A program made the position numbers and the translations under genes. Positions 1 to 7,047 of a stretch of DNA of 64,000 nt are shown here, one piece after another (positions within the stretch are counted from its first letter, which is position 1; each line of letters begins with the position of its first letter). The notes beneath the pieces were generated by a model. The model made no database searches. It saw only the letters and a list, made by a program, of their open reading frames with translations, and was not told the origin of the DNA. This DNA comes from Acidovorax sp. Leaf191 (GTDB taxonomy: Bacteria; Pseudomonadota; Gammaproteobacteria; Burkholderiales; Burkholderiaceae_C): assembly GCF_001424425.1 (NCBI RefSeq), contig NZ_LMPT01000018.1, positions 372,001-436,000 on the forward strand, read 5' to 3'.

Positions 1-1093
1 ACTGTGTGCTGGGTGCCTGGGGCCAGAGTGCGGCCAGGTCCACGGCGCGCAGCGCTGCGGTGGCGGCCTGCAGGGGCTGGGCGGTCCATGGGGTGACTGT
101 GGCCGTCAGGTCGGCCTGCATGGGCTCAGCAGGCGGTGGCGTTGGCGTGCGCTGGCCTGCGCGTGGTGTGCGGGTACCGTTGGATGCGGGTTTGGCTGGC
201 TTTGCTGCAGAGGCGGATGATGCAGCCGATGCTGGTGGCGCCACCTCTGCGGCCACCGGGCTGATGCGCGCCTTCAGTTCCAGCTGCGCCGCAGCCGTGG
301 CCAGCGTGCCCTGCAGCGTGGCGTGTGCGCCCAACTGCAGCGCTGCGCCGCCACCGGGCACGGCGGTGTGCACCGCGCCGTCCACCGTGGCGTCCAGCGC
401 CATGGGCGCATCGGCCTGCAGCGTGGCGCTGGCGCTGTAGCGGCCCTGGGCCAGCTCCACGTTGTCGATCTTCAGACGGTGATCGCGCCCGTCGTAGCGG
501 TACGTGCCCTGCAGGCCCAGCACCTGCACGGCCGGCGTGCCTGCCCACTGGATCTCGTCCACCCGAAACGGCACGCCGATCTGCAGCGGCAGCTTGAGCT
601 GCGTGAGGGGTTGTGGTGGCTCGGTGCTGCGCGGTGCGTCCGCGGCCGGTGTGATCTGCACCCGGGCGGCGTGCACCTCGCCCAGCTCCAGGCGCCGTTG
701 CAGCAGGGGCATGAGCTGCCAGCCCAGGGCGATGTCGTTCACCTCCACGGACAGCGCCGGGCTGCTCCAGCGCAGCCAGCCGATGTGCCCGCCGCCGCGC
801 AGTGACCCGCTGACGTCGCGGCTTTCCAGTTGCTGGTCGGCGGGCAGGTACTGCGCGGCGCGTGCCAGTGCCGCCGCCAGCGAGCTGTTGCTGCCGGCCC
901 ACCACCACAGGGCTGCGGCGGTGGCGATGAGCAGGGCCACCACGGTGGCCAGCAACCAGCCCAGGCCCCGCAGCGCGCGGCGTACGCGCCGCCGTGGGGG
1001 CTTCTTGCGGCCGGACGCGCCAGCGCTGAAATCCGAATACCTGGCGCGTGGCGGAGCGGGGGCTGGAACGGGCGTGGGGTCCTGGTTTGCCAT
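1..1093 (-). CDS. tamB: TamB, translocation and assembly module inner-membrane subunit (N-terminal part, cut by window edge)
   Basis: This is the N-terminal ~364 residues of TamB, the inner-membrane-anchored periplasm-spanning partner of TamA in outer-membrane protein and lipid transport. The start MANQDPTPVP is followed by a basic stretch (GRKKPPRRRVRR) and one membrane segment around residues 45-63 (WLLATVVALLIATAAALWW), then periplasmic sequence with the family-like phrase VSGSLRGGGHIGWLRW. The ATG at 1093 overlaps the tamA stop by one base (TGATG), so the two are translationally coupled, as in other proteobacterial tamAB pairs. The gene continues past base 1, so length and the DUF490 C-terminus cannot be judged. 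Confidence 0.88.
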   Translation of the reverse strand, partial: MANQDPTPVPAPAPPRARYSDFSAGASGRKKPPRRRVRRALRGLGWLLATVVALLIATAAALWWWAGSNSSLAAALARAAQYLPADQQLESRDVSGSLRGGGHIGWLRWSSPALSVEVNDIALGWQLMPLLQRRLELGEVHAARVQITPAADAPRSTEPPQPLTQLKLPLQIGVPFRVDEIQWAGTPAVQVLGLQGTYRYDGRDHRLKIDNVELAQGRYSASATLQADAPMALDATVDGAVHTAVPGGGAALQLGAHATLQGTLATAAAQLELKARISPVAAEVAPPASAASSASAAKPAKPASNGTRTPRAGQRTPTPPPAEPMQADLTATVTPWTAQPLQAATAALRAVDLAALWPQAPSTQ

Positions 1094-3018
1094 CAGAAGC
1101 TGAACCCCAGACGCAGGTGCACCCGCACTTCCTTGGTCTTCACACCGTAGGCCAGGTCGGCCTGCAGCGGGCCCACCGGGCTGCGCCAGCGCACACCCGC
1201 GCCCACGCCGACGCGCGGGTCCAGGTCGCCTGCGCGGTCGGCCACCGCGCCTGCGTCCACGAACAGTGTGCTTTCCCAGTCGGTCATCTCACCCTTGTAG
1301 ACGATGGGGCGCTGCCATTCGACGCTGCCCACGGCCATGTAGCGGCCGCCGTACAGCATGCCGTTGTCGGTGCGGGCGCCGATGCTGCGGTAGCCGTAGC
1401 CCCGCACCGTGGTGTCGCCACCGGTCAGAAAGAGCTGCGTCACCGGCACCTGGGCACTGTCGCGCGCCAGCACGGCCCCAGCCTCGGTGCGCACGGCGAT
1501 GCGGGCATTGCGGCCCTGGCCGGCGTCGTCCTGCACGCGGCCTGCGGGGATGAAGGTCTGCCAGCGCACCAGGGTGCGCACGAAGGGGTCGCGCTCGGGC
1601 CGCAGCGTGGTGCCCACGCCCAACTCCACGGCGATGCCGTGGCCGCGCGTGGGTGCGGTCATGTTGTTGAAGTAGCGGCCCGTCCAGCCGTAGTTGAGGC
1701 TGACGGCGGTGCCCGACGGCGGTGCGCCCACACCCTGGCTGTTGGCGTAGTCGTACTGCAGGAAGTAGCTGCGGTCGATGGCTTTGGTGCTCTTGCTGCG
1801 GCCCGATCGCAGGCGGCCGCTGTTGGTGTCGAAGTCGCCCGTGTCCTCGCGCTGCAATTGGCCGCCGGCGAACCAGCGCCAGCCGTTGGTGTCGGGCAGT
1901 GCGGTCCATTCGGTGCTGGCCAGTTTCGTCTCGCGGTCCAGCGACAGCTTGCTCACCGCGCGCCAGCCGATGCCGGGCAGCTTGTTGTGGATGTGCTCCA
2001 GCGACAGGCGCGCGCCGCTGTCGGTCGAAAAGCCGGGGCCGAACACCAGCTTTTGCAGCGGCGCTTCGCGCACGTGGGCCACCACCGGGGCGGCCTGCGG
2101 GTCGGTGCCTTCGGTGTCGAGCGTGAGGAACACCGCGTCGTAGTAACCGCTGCTGGCCAGGCGCAACTGCGCGTCCAGCAGCTCGGCCTCGTCGTACACC
2201 GCGCCCGTGGGCAGGCGCGCCAGGCGGCGGGCGCCATCGGGGTCGTAGCGCTCGCTGCCCTGCACGCGCAGAGGGCCGAAGCGGTAGGCCGGGCCGGGCT
2301 CGTAGGTGACGCTCAGCTTGGCCTCGTGCTTGTCGGCGTCGACCTCTGCACGGCTGTTGGCGATGCGGGCGGTGGGGTGGCGGCGGGCCTGCAGCTGGCG
2401 CAGGCCATCGGTCTTGGCCGAATCCCACGCCGACTGCGTGAAGGCCTGGCCCGGCGACAGCGACCAGTTGCGCTGCACCCGTTGCTGCTGGCGGGTGGTG
2501 GCCTTGGCGTCTTCAGGGTCTGCCGCAGGGTTGCCCGAGAAGTCGATGTCCGCGCTGGCGATGCGGGTCTGCGGCCCGGGCTGCACGGTGACCACCACGG
2601 TGCGCGGCGCAGCCTTGGAGTCCGGGGTTTCGGTCAGCTCGACCGTGATGGTGGGCGCAAAGTAACCCATGGTGCCCAGCAGCTCGCGCGCATTGGCGTC
2701 AGCCGCGCCCAGCAGGCGCTGCAGCTCGCTGGCGTTGACATCGGGCAGGTTGCGAAAGCGCTGCAGCTCCAGGTGCCGCTCCAGCGTGCCGCGCACGGCA
2801 TCGGGGGCGCGCACTTCGACCGCGAACGATGGCGACGAAGACTCTGCGATGACGGGCCCCGTGCCCGATGCGCTGTCGCCCTCGTCCTTGTCGACCCCGG
2901 GCCGCAGCATGCTGCAGCCTTGCAGGCCGAGCACGCCAACAAGCAGCAACGCCGGCCACAGGGCCGGCGTTGGGGAGATGGCGGTGGGGCGCAGGGGGCT
3001 GAAAGGCACGGTGGGCAA
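1093..3018 (-). CDS. tamA: TamA, BamA-family (Omp85) outer-membrane assembly factor
   Basis: A 641-residue Omp85-family protein: POTRA-type periplasmic repeats in the first half, then a C-terminal 16-stranded-barrel domain ending in phenylalanine (LRLGFSF), the usual outer-membrane signature. The late part carries the Omp85 features GGDTTVRGYGYRS and a conserved VDAGAVAD stretch. The N-terminus is a lipoprotein signal (WPALLLVGVLGLQGC, lipobox Cys35); lipidation of TamA is an inference. No ATG exists before the upstream in-frame stop: the frame begins with TTG at 3018, and GTG at 3009 is an equally good start. It is followed immediately by tamB. Confidence 0.88.
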   Translation of the reverse strand: MPTVPFSPLRPTAISPTPALWPALLLVGVLGLQGCSMLRPGVDKDEGDSASGTGPVIAESSSPSFAVEVRAPDAVRGTLERHLELQRFRNLPDVNASELQRLLGAADANARELLGTMGYFAPTITVELTETPDSKAAPRTVVVTVQPGPQTRIASADIDFSGNPAADPEDAKATTRQQQRVQRNWSLSPGQAFTQSAWDSAKTDGLRQLQARRHPTARIANSRAEVDADKHEAKLSVTYEPGPAYRFGPLRVQGSERYDPDGARRLARLPTGAVYDEAELLDAQLRLASSGYYDAVFLTLDTEGTDPQAAPVVAHVREAPLQKLVFGPGFSTDSGARLSLEHIHNKLPGIGWRAVSKLSLDRETKLASTEWTALPDTNGWRWFAGGQLQREDTGDFDTNSGRLRSGRSKSTKAIDRSYFLQYDYANSQGVGAPPSGTAVSLNYGWTGRYFNNMTAPTRGHGIAVELGVGTTLRPERDPFVRTLVRWQTFIPAGRVQDDAGQGRNARIAVRTEAGAVLARDSAQVPVTQLFLTGGDTTVRGYGYRSIGARTDNGMLYGGRYMAVGSVEWQRPIVYKGEMTDWESTLFVDAGAVADRAGDLDPRVGVGAGVRWRSPVGPLQADLAYGVKTKEVRVHLRLGFSF

Positions 3019-3216
3019 GGAGTGTTGGGCGTCCGGGGCGTCAAAAACGGCGTTTCAGGTGTCTTGCACGCCGCACCTGCACCTTGTTGGTGCCCTGCCA
3101 CTATGCCCTGAAAGTTGGGCGGTCCTTGTCAGACAGCTTCGCTCACTGTGCCCGCTATGCCGAGGCGCCCCCGCCGGTCCCCTGCGCGGTGGGCGCCGGG
3201 GGCAGTGCCTGCGGTC

Positions 3217-4404
3217 CTACTTGGACAGCAGGCGCATGGTCTCTTCCAGCCCCTTGAGCGACAGCGGGTACATGCGGTTGCCCAGCAGCTGCTGGATGAT
3301 GCTGATGCTCTGGCGGTACTGCCACACGCCCTGGGGCTCGGGGTTGATCCAGGCGTGCTTGGGAAACGCGTGGGTCAGGCGCTGGATCCACTCGGCGCCG
3401 GGTTCTTCGTTGTTGTATTCCACGCTGCCACCGGGCTGCAGGATCTCGTACGGGCTCATGGTGGCGTCGCCCACGAAGATCAGCTTGTAGTCGCGGTTGT
3501 ACTTGCGGATGATGTCCAGGGTCGGGAACTTCTCGGCGAAGCGGCGGCGGTTGTTCTTCCACATGAAGTCGTACACGCAGTTGTGGAAATAGTAGAACTC
3601 GAGGTGCTTGAACTCGGACTTCACGGCGCTGAAGAGTTCTTCCACGCGCTGGATGTGTTCGTCCATGGTGCCGCCCACGTCCATCAGCAGCAGCACCTTC
3701 ACGTTGTTGTGCCGCTCGGGCACCATCTTGATGTCGAGGTACCCCGCGTTGGCGGCGGTGCTGCGGATGGTGTCGGGCAGGTCGAGCTCCAGGTCGTGCC
3801 CTTCGCGTGCGAACTTGCGCAGGCGGCGCAGCGCCACCTTGATGTTGCGCGTGCCCAGCTCCTGCTGGTCGTCGTAGTCCTTGTAGGCGCGCTGCTCCCA
3901 CACCTTGACGGCGCTCTTGTTCTTGCCAGCGCCACCGATGCGCACGCCCTGCGGGTTGTAGCCGCCGTGGCCGAACGGGCTGGTGCCGCCGGTGCCGATC
4001 CACTTGCTGCCGCCTTCGTGGCGCTCCTTCTGTTCTTCAAGGCGCTTCTTGAGCGTCTCCATCAGCTCGTCCCAGCCCATCTTCTCGATGGCGGCCTTTT
4101 GTTCGGGCGTGAGCTCGTTCTCCAGAATCTTGCGCAGCCAGTCGGCCGGAATGTCCTTGGTGAAGTCGGCCACCATCTCCACGCCCTTGAAGTAGGCGCC
4201 GAAGGCCCGGTCGAACTTGTCGTAGTGCTTCTCGTCCTTGACCAGGGTCAGGCGCGAGAGGTTGTAGAAGTCGTCCAGGCTCCAGGCGTCGTCCGAGCGG
4301 GGGCCCACCACGCCGGCCTGCAGGGCTTCGAGCAGGGTGAGGTATTCCTTGACCGACACCGGCAGCTTGGCCGCGCGCAGCGTGTAGAAGAAGTCGATGA
4401 GCAT
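3217..4404 (-). CDS. VWA-domain (CoxE-like) protein partnered with MoxR ATPase
   Basis: A 395-residue cytoplasmic protein with an N-terminal helical region (residues 1-130) and a C-terminal von Willebrand A fold. The metal-ion site reads DVGGT at residues 242-246, where the canonical form is DxSxS, so the second position is Gly and the last Thr. A Gly-rich linker (GTGGTSPFGHGGYNPQG, about 137-153) separates the halves. This CoxE-like family is normally encoded with a MoxR AAA+ ATPase and is thought to act with it in metal-cofactor insertion or protein maturation; here the ATPase lies upstream at 5342-6196 on the same strand. The substrate is unknown. The ATG at 4404 is the only convincing start. 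Confidence 0.85.
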   Translation of the reverse strand: MLIDFFYTLRAAKLPVSVKEYLTLLEALQAGVVGPRSDDAWSLDDFYNLSRLTLVKDEKHYDKFDRAFGAYFKGVEMVADFTKDIPADWLRKILENELTPEQKAAIEKMGWDELMETLKKRLEEQKERHEGGSKWIGTGGTSPFGHGGYNPQGVRIGGAGKNKSAVKVWEQRAYKDYDDQQELGTRNIKVALRRLRKFAREGHDLELDLPDTIRSTAANAGYLDIKMVPERHNNVKVLLLMDVGGTMDEHIQRVEELFSAVKSEFKHLEFYYFHNCVYDFMWKNNRRRFAEKFPTLDIIRKYNRDYKLIFVGDATMSPYEILQPGGSVEYNNEEPGAEWIQRLTHAFPKHAWINPEPQGVWQYRQSISIIQQLLGNRMYPLSLKGLEETMRLLSK

Positions 4405-4425
4405 GTTGTGGGCTCCTGCCGCTGG

Positions 4426-5025
4426 TCAGGCGGGCGTGTGGCGCTCTAAAAGATATAGCAACTGCGCCCGCGCTTCGGGCCACTCGCCGGCACGCATGCT
4501 GTACATCACCGTGTCGCGGATGGTGCCGTCGCGGCGCAGCGCGTGGCCGCGGATGACGCCGTCCTTCCTGGCACCCAGGCGCTCGATGGCGCGCTGCGAG
4601 GCGAAGTTGTAGTTGTCGGTGCGCCAGCCCACCACGTGGCAGCCCAGCATGTCGAAAGCATGGCCCATGAGCAGCAGTTTGCAGGTGGTGTTGACGTGGC
4701 TGCGCTGCACGCTTTGGCGGTACCAGGTGTAGCCGATCTCCACGCGGCGCACGGCGGGCACGATGTCGTGGAAGCTGCTGGACCCCAGCACCTGGCCGGT
4801 GGCTTCGTCGATGACGGCGAAAGCGAAGCGATGGCCTTCCTCGCGGCCTTTGAGCGCGGTGTCGATGTAGGCGCGCGTGTCCTCTGGCTCGGGCACCGAG
4901 GTGATGCGCAGCTTCCACAGCTCGCCATCGGCTGCCGCCGCGGCAAGGCCCGCTTCGTGCGACAGCGCCAGGGGCTCCAGGCGCACGCCGCGGCTGCTCA
5001 GGGTGACGGGTTCTACAAAGGCCAT
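4426..5025 (-). CDS. GNAT family N-acetyltransferase (RimJ/RimL type)
   Basis: A 199-residue acetyltransferase of the RimJ/RimL-like GNAT group. It opens with a typical LSSRGVRLEPLALSHEAGL motif, has a core VIDEATGQVLGSSSF and the conserved VEIGYTWYRQSVQRSHVNT acetyl-CoA-binding segment, followed by ALRRDGTIRDTVMYS near the end. Such enzymes acetylate protein N-termini or small molecules; the substrate cannot be read from sequence. It lies between the VWA gene (21 bp downstream) and a small membrane-protein gene, on the same strand, so it may be a passenger in the MoxR-VWA operon or a modifier acting in it. Confidence 0.85.
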   Translation of the reverse strand: MAFVEPVTLSSRGVRLEPLALSHEAGLAAAAADGELWKLRITSVPEPEDTRAYIDTALKGREEGHRFAFAVIDEATGQVLGSSSFHDIVPAVRRVEIGYTWYRQSVQRSHVNTTCKLLLMGHAFDMLGCHVVGWRTDNYNFASQRAIERLGARKDGVIRGHALRRDGTIRDTVMYSMRAGEWPEARAQLLYLLERHTPA

Positions 5026-5085
5026 GTTGCTGTCGTTGCTGTCGTTGCGATTGGTGCTGCCAGAGCGTGCGGTGCCCCAGGCCAG

Positions 5086-5319
5086 TCAGTCGGGGGTGCG
5101 CTCGCGGCGGCTCGCCTGCCAGCGGCGCGCCGCGTGTAGGCCCAGTCCGCCGCCCAGGCCCACCAGGGCAATGCCCAGCAGCGTCTTGGTGCCGTAGCCG
5201 GGCGCGAAGATATCGAAGCCCAGCCACTGGCCGATCCAGAAGCCGGCCAGCGCGCCGCCGACGAAACCGATGGCATCGGCAATGCCGTCTGCGAGAGAGG
5301 GTGTGTGGGGTGCGCTCAT
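5086..5319 (-). CDS. Small glycine-rich two-helix membrane protein
   Basis: A 77-residue protein with two predicted membrane segments, about residues 15-33 (AIGFVGGALAGFWIGQWLG) and 45-61 (TLLGIALVGLGGGLGLH), then a basic tail (ARRWQASRRER). The glycine packing resembles small AtpZ/AtpI-like or glycine-zipper proteins, but I do not recognise a named family. It starts with ATG at 5319, 22 bp downstream of the MoxR ATPase stop and before the GNAT gene, so it is probably in the same transcript. A role as membrane anchor for the ATPase-VWA machinery is only a guess. Confidence 0.65.
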   Translation of the reverse strand: MSAPHTPSLADGIADAIGFVGGALAGFWIGQWLGFDIFAPGYGTKTLLGIALVGLGGGLGLHAARRWQASRRERTPD

Positions 5320-5341
5320 GGGGCCGGGCTTGGCTGCGGCA

Positions 5342-6196
5342 TCAACGATTTCTTTGGTTCATGAACACGAGCTTTTCGAACAGGCTCACATCCTGTTCGT
5401 TCTTGAGCAACGCGCCCACCAGCGGCGGCACGGCCACCTTGTTGTCGGCGCTTTGCAGCGCGGTGAGCGGGATGTCCTCGGCCACCAGCAGCTTGAGCCA
5501 GTCGAGCAGCTCGCTGGTCGACGGCTTCTTCTTGAGGCCGGGCAGGTTGCGCACGTCGTAGAAGGTCTTCATCGCCACGGACAAGAGCTCGCTCTTGAGC
5601 GTGGGGAAGTGCACGCCCACGATCTGGCGCATGGTGTCGGCCTCGGGGAACTTGATGAAGTGAAAGAAGCAGCGGCGCAGGAAGGCGTCGGGCAGTTCTT
5701 TTTCGTTGTTGGAGGTGATGAACACCAGCGGGCGGTGCTTGGCCTTGATGAGCTCGCGCGTCTCGTAGCAGTAGAACTCCATGCGGTCGATCTCGCGCAG
5801 CAGGTCGTTCGGGAATTCGATGTCGGCCTTGTCGATCTCGTCGATCAGCAGCGCCACGGGCCGGTCGGCCGTGAAGGCCTGCCACAGCACGCCCTGCACG
5901 ATGTAGTTGCGGATGTCCTTCACGCGGTCGGCGCTGTCGCCATCATTGAGCTGGCTGTCGCGCAGGCGGCTCACGGCGTCATATTCGTACAGGCCCTGCT
6001 GGGCCTTGGTGGTCGACTTGATGTGCCATTGCAACAGTGGCATGTCCAGCGCCTGGGCCACTTCTTCGGCCAGCATCGTCTTGCCGGTGCCGGGCTCGCC
6101 CTTGATGAGCAGCGGGCGCTGCAGGGTGATGGCTGCGTTCACGGCCAGCATCAGGTCTTGGGTGGCGACGTAGTTCTGGGAACCTTGAAATTTCAT
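5342..6196 (-). CDS. MoxR-family AAA+ ATPase
   Basis: A 284-residue MoxR-type AAA+ chaperone ATPase. Walker A is GEPGTGKT (residues 33-40), Walker B LLIDEIDKAD (about 116-125), and sensor 1 follows in FITSNNEKELPD. The pattern MKFQGSQNYVAT at the start is typical for the family; the ATG at 6196 was therefore chosen over an in-frame GTG at 6208. MoxR ATPases work with VWA proteins in maturing metalloenzymes or folding complexes; the VWA partner lies at 3217-4404 in the same direction. It is the first gene of the four-gene minus-strand cluster. Confidence 0.9.
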   Translation of the reverse strand: MKFQGSQNYVATQDLMLAVNAAITLQRPLLIKGEPGTGKTMLAEEVAQALDMPLLQWHIKSTTKAQQGLYEYDAVSRLRDSQLNDGDSADRVKDIRNYIVQGVLWQAFTADRPVALLIDEIDKADIEFPNDLLREIDRMEFYCYETRELIKAKHRPLVFITSNNEKELPDAFLRRCFFHFIKFPEADTMRQIVGVHFPTLKSELLSVAMKTFYDVRNLPGLKKKPSTSELLDWLKLLVAEDIPLTALQSADNKVAVPPLVGALLKNEQDVSLFEKLVFMNQRNR

Positions 6197-6227
6197 GAGG
6201 GAAATCACCGGATCGTTGATGGATGGG

Positions 6228-6252
6228 GCTTGACAGGCGCTGGCTATAATCT
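6228..6252 (+). promoter_or_regulatory. Candidate -10 region upstream of the dihaem cytochrome c gene
   Basis: A perfect TATAAT lies at 6245-6250, about 58 bp before the cytochrome ATG. A TTGACA at 6230-6235 is only 9 bp away, too close to be its -35 partner, so the -35 box is uncertain. The element sits in the divergent gap between the MoxR gene and the cytochrome gene. Confidence 0.4.
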
Positions 6253-6307
6253 GCTGTTGATCAGATCCCCAGAGCTGACTGAACTTCCACGAGATTGTGC
6301 GCGCAAA

Positions 6308-6970
6308 ATGAACAAAACGCTGACCACGCTATTCGCCCTGGCTGTCGCTTCCGTGACCGCCGTCTCCCATGCCCAGGAAGCCAAAGGCGACGTGGAAGCA
6401 GGCAAGCAGAAGATCGCCATGTGCATCGGTTGCCACGGTATTCCGGGCTACCAGGCCAGCTTTCCGGAAGTGCACAAGGTGCCGATGATTTCGGGCCAGA
6501 GCGCCAAGTACATCGCCGCTGCGCTGACCGCCTACCAAAAGGGCGAGCGCAAGCACCCCACCATGCGCGGCATTGCCGATTCGCTGTCTGAAAAGGACAT
6601 CGCCGACGTGTCTGCCTACTACGAGCAGCATGGCAAGACGGGTGCAGAGCTGCCCGCCAAGCCCGCCCGCGAACCCAGCGTGCAAGTGGCCGAGCTGCTC
6701 AAGAAGGGCGCCTGCGTTTCGTGCCACGGCGACAACTTCGCCAAGCCCATCGACCCGTCCTACCCCAAGATCGCCGGCCAGCACGCCGACTACCTGTTCG
6801 TCGCCCTGAAGTCGTACAAGGCCGAGAAGAACCCCAACGTGGGCCGCAGCAACGCCATCATGGGCGGTGTCGCCAAGCAGTTCACGAACGCCGAGCTGAA
6901 GGCGCTGTCCAACTACATCAGCGGCATCGACGGCGACCTGCACGTGGTGCCGCAATCGCGCTTTCGCTGA
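6308..6970 (+). CDS. Dihaem class I c-type cytochrome (cytochrome c4 family)
   Basis: A 220-residue periplasmic cytochrome with a cleavable signal peptide (MNKTLTTLFALAVASVTAVSHA). It carries two haem c sites, CIGCH at residues 39-43 and CVSCH at 136-140, each in a half of about 100 residues with downstream axial Met candidates (KHPTMRGIAD, NAIMGGVAK). This bilobal plan is that of cytochrome c4, an electron donor to terminal oxidases. A cytochrome c oxidase operon lies 31 kb away in the same window. The gene is monocistronic, with a -10 candidate upstream and a strong terminator downstream. The ATG at 6308 gives the clean signal peptide. Confidence 0.92.
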   Translation: MNKTLTTLFALAVASVTAVSHAQEAKGDVEAGKQKIAMCIGCHGIPGYQASFPEVHKVPMISGQSAKYIAAALTAYQKGERKHPTMRGIADSLSEKDIADVSAYYEQHGKTGAELPAKPAREPSVQVAELLKKGACVSCHGDNFAKPIDPSYPKIAGQHADYLFVALKSYKAEKNPNVGRSNAIMGGVAKQFTNAELKALSNYISGIDGDLHVVPQSRFR

Positions 6971-7022
6971 TCGCAGCAAGAGCCCGGCGGTGTGATCAGT
7001 CACCCGCCCGCGACCAGAACAA

Positions 7023-7047
7023 CCCGCCATGCCCTGGCGGGTTTTTT
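7023..7047 (+). terminator. Rho-independent terminator of the cytochrome gene
   Basis: A 7-bp GC-rich stem (CCCGCCA / TGGCGGG) with a 5-base loop is followed by six T. It abuts the stop of the oppositely oriented GGDEF-EAL gene at 7047. Confidence 0.85.

Noticed and set aside
4440..4475. Possible eighth copy of the dispersed palindrome within the GNAT gene end
   Set aside because: Only a short A-rich flank and TATAGCAACTGCG resemble one arm; no inverted partner.
6228..6250. TTGACA and TATAAT as one sigma-70 promoter
   Set aside because: The spacer is 9 bp, far from the required 16-18.
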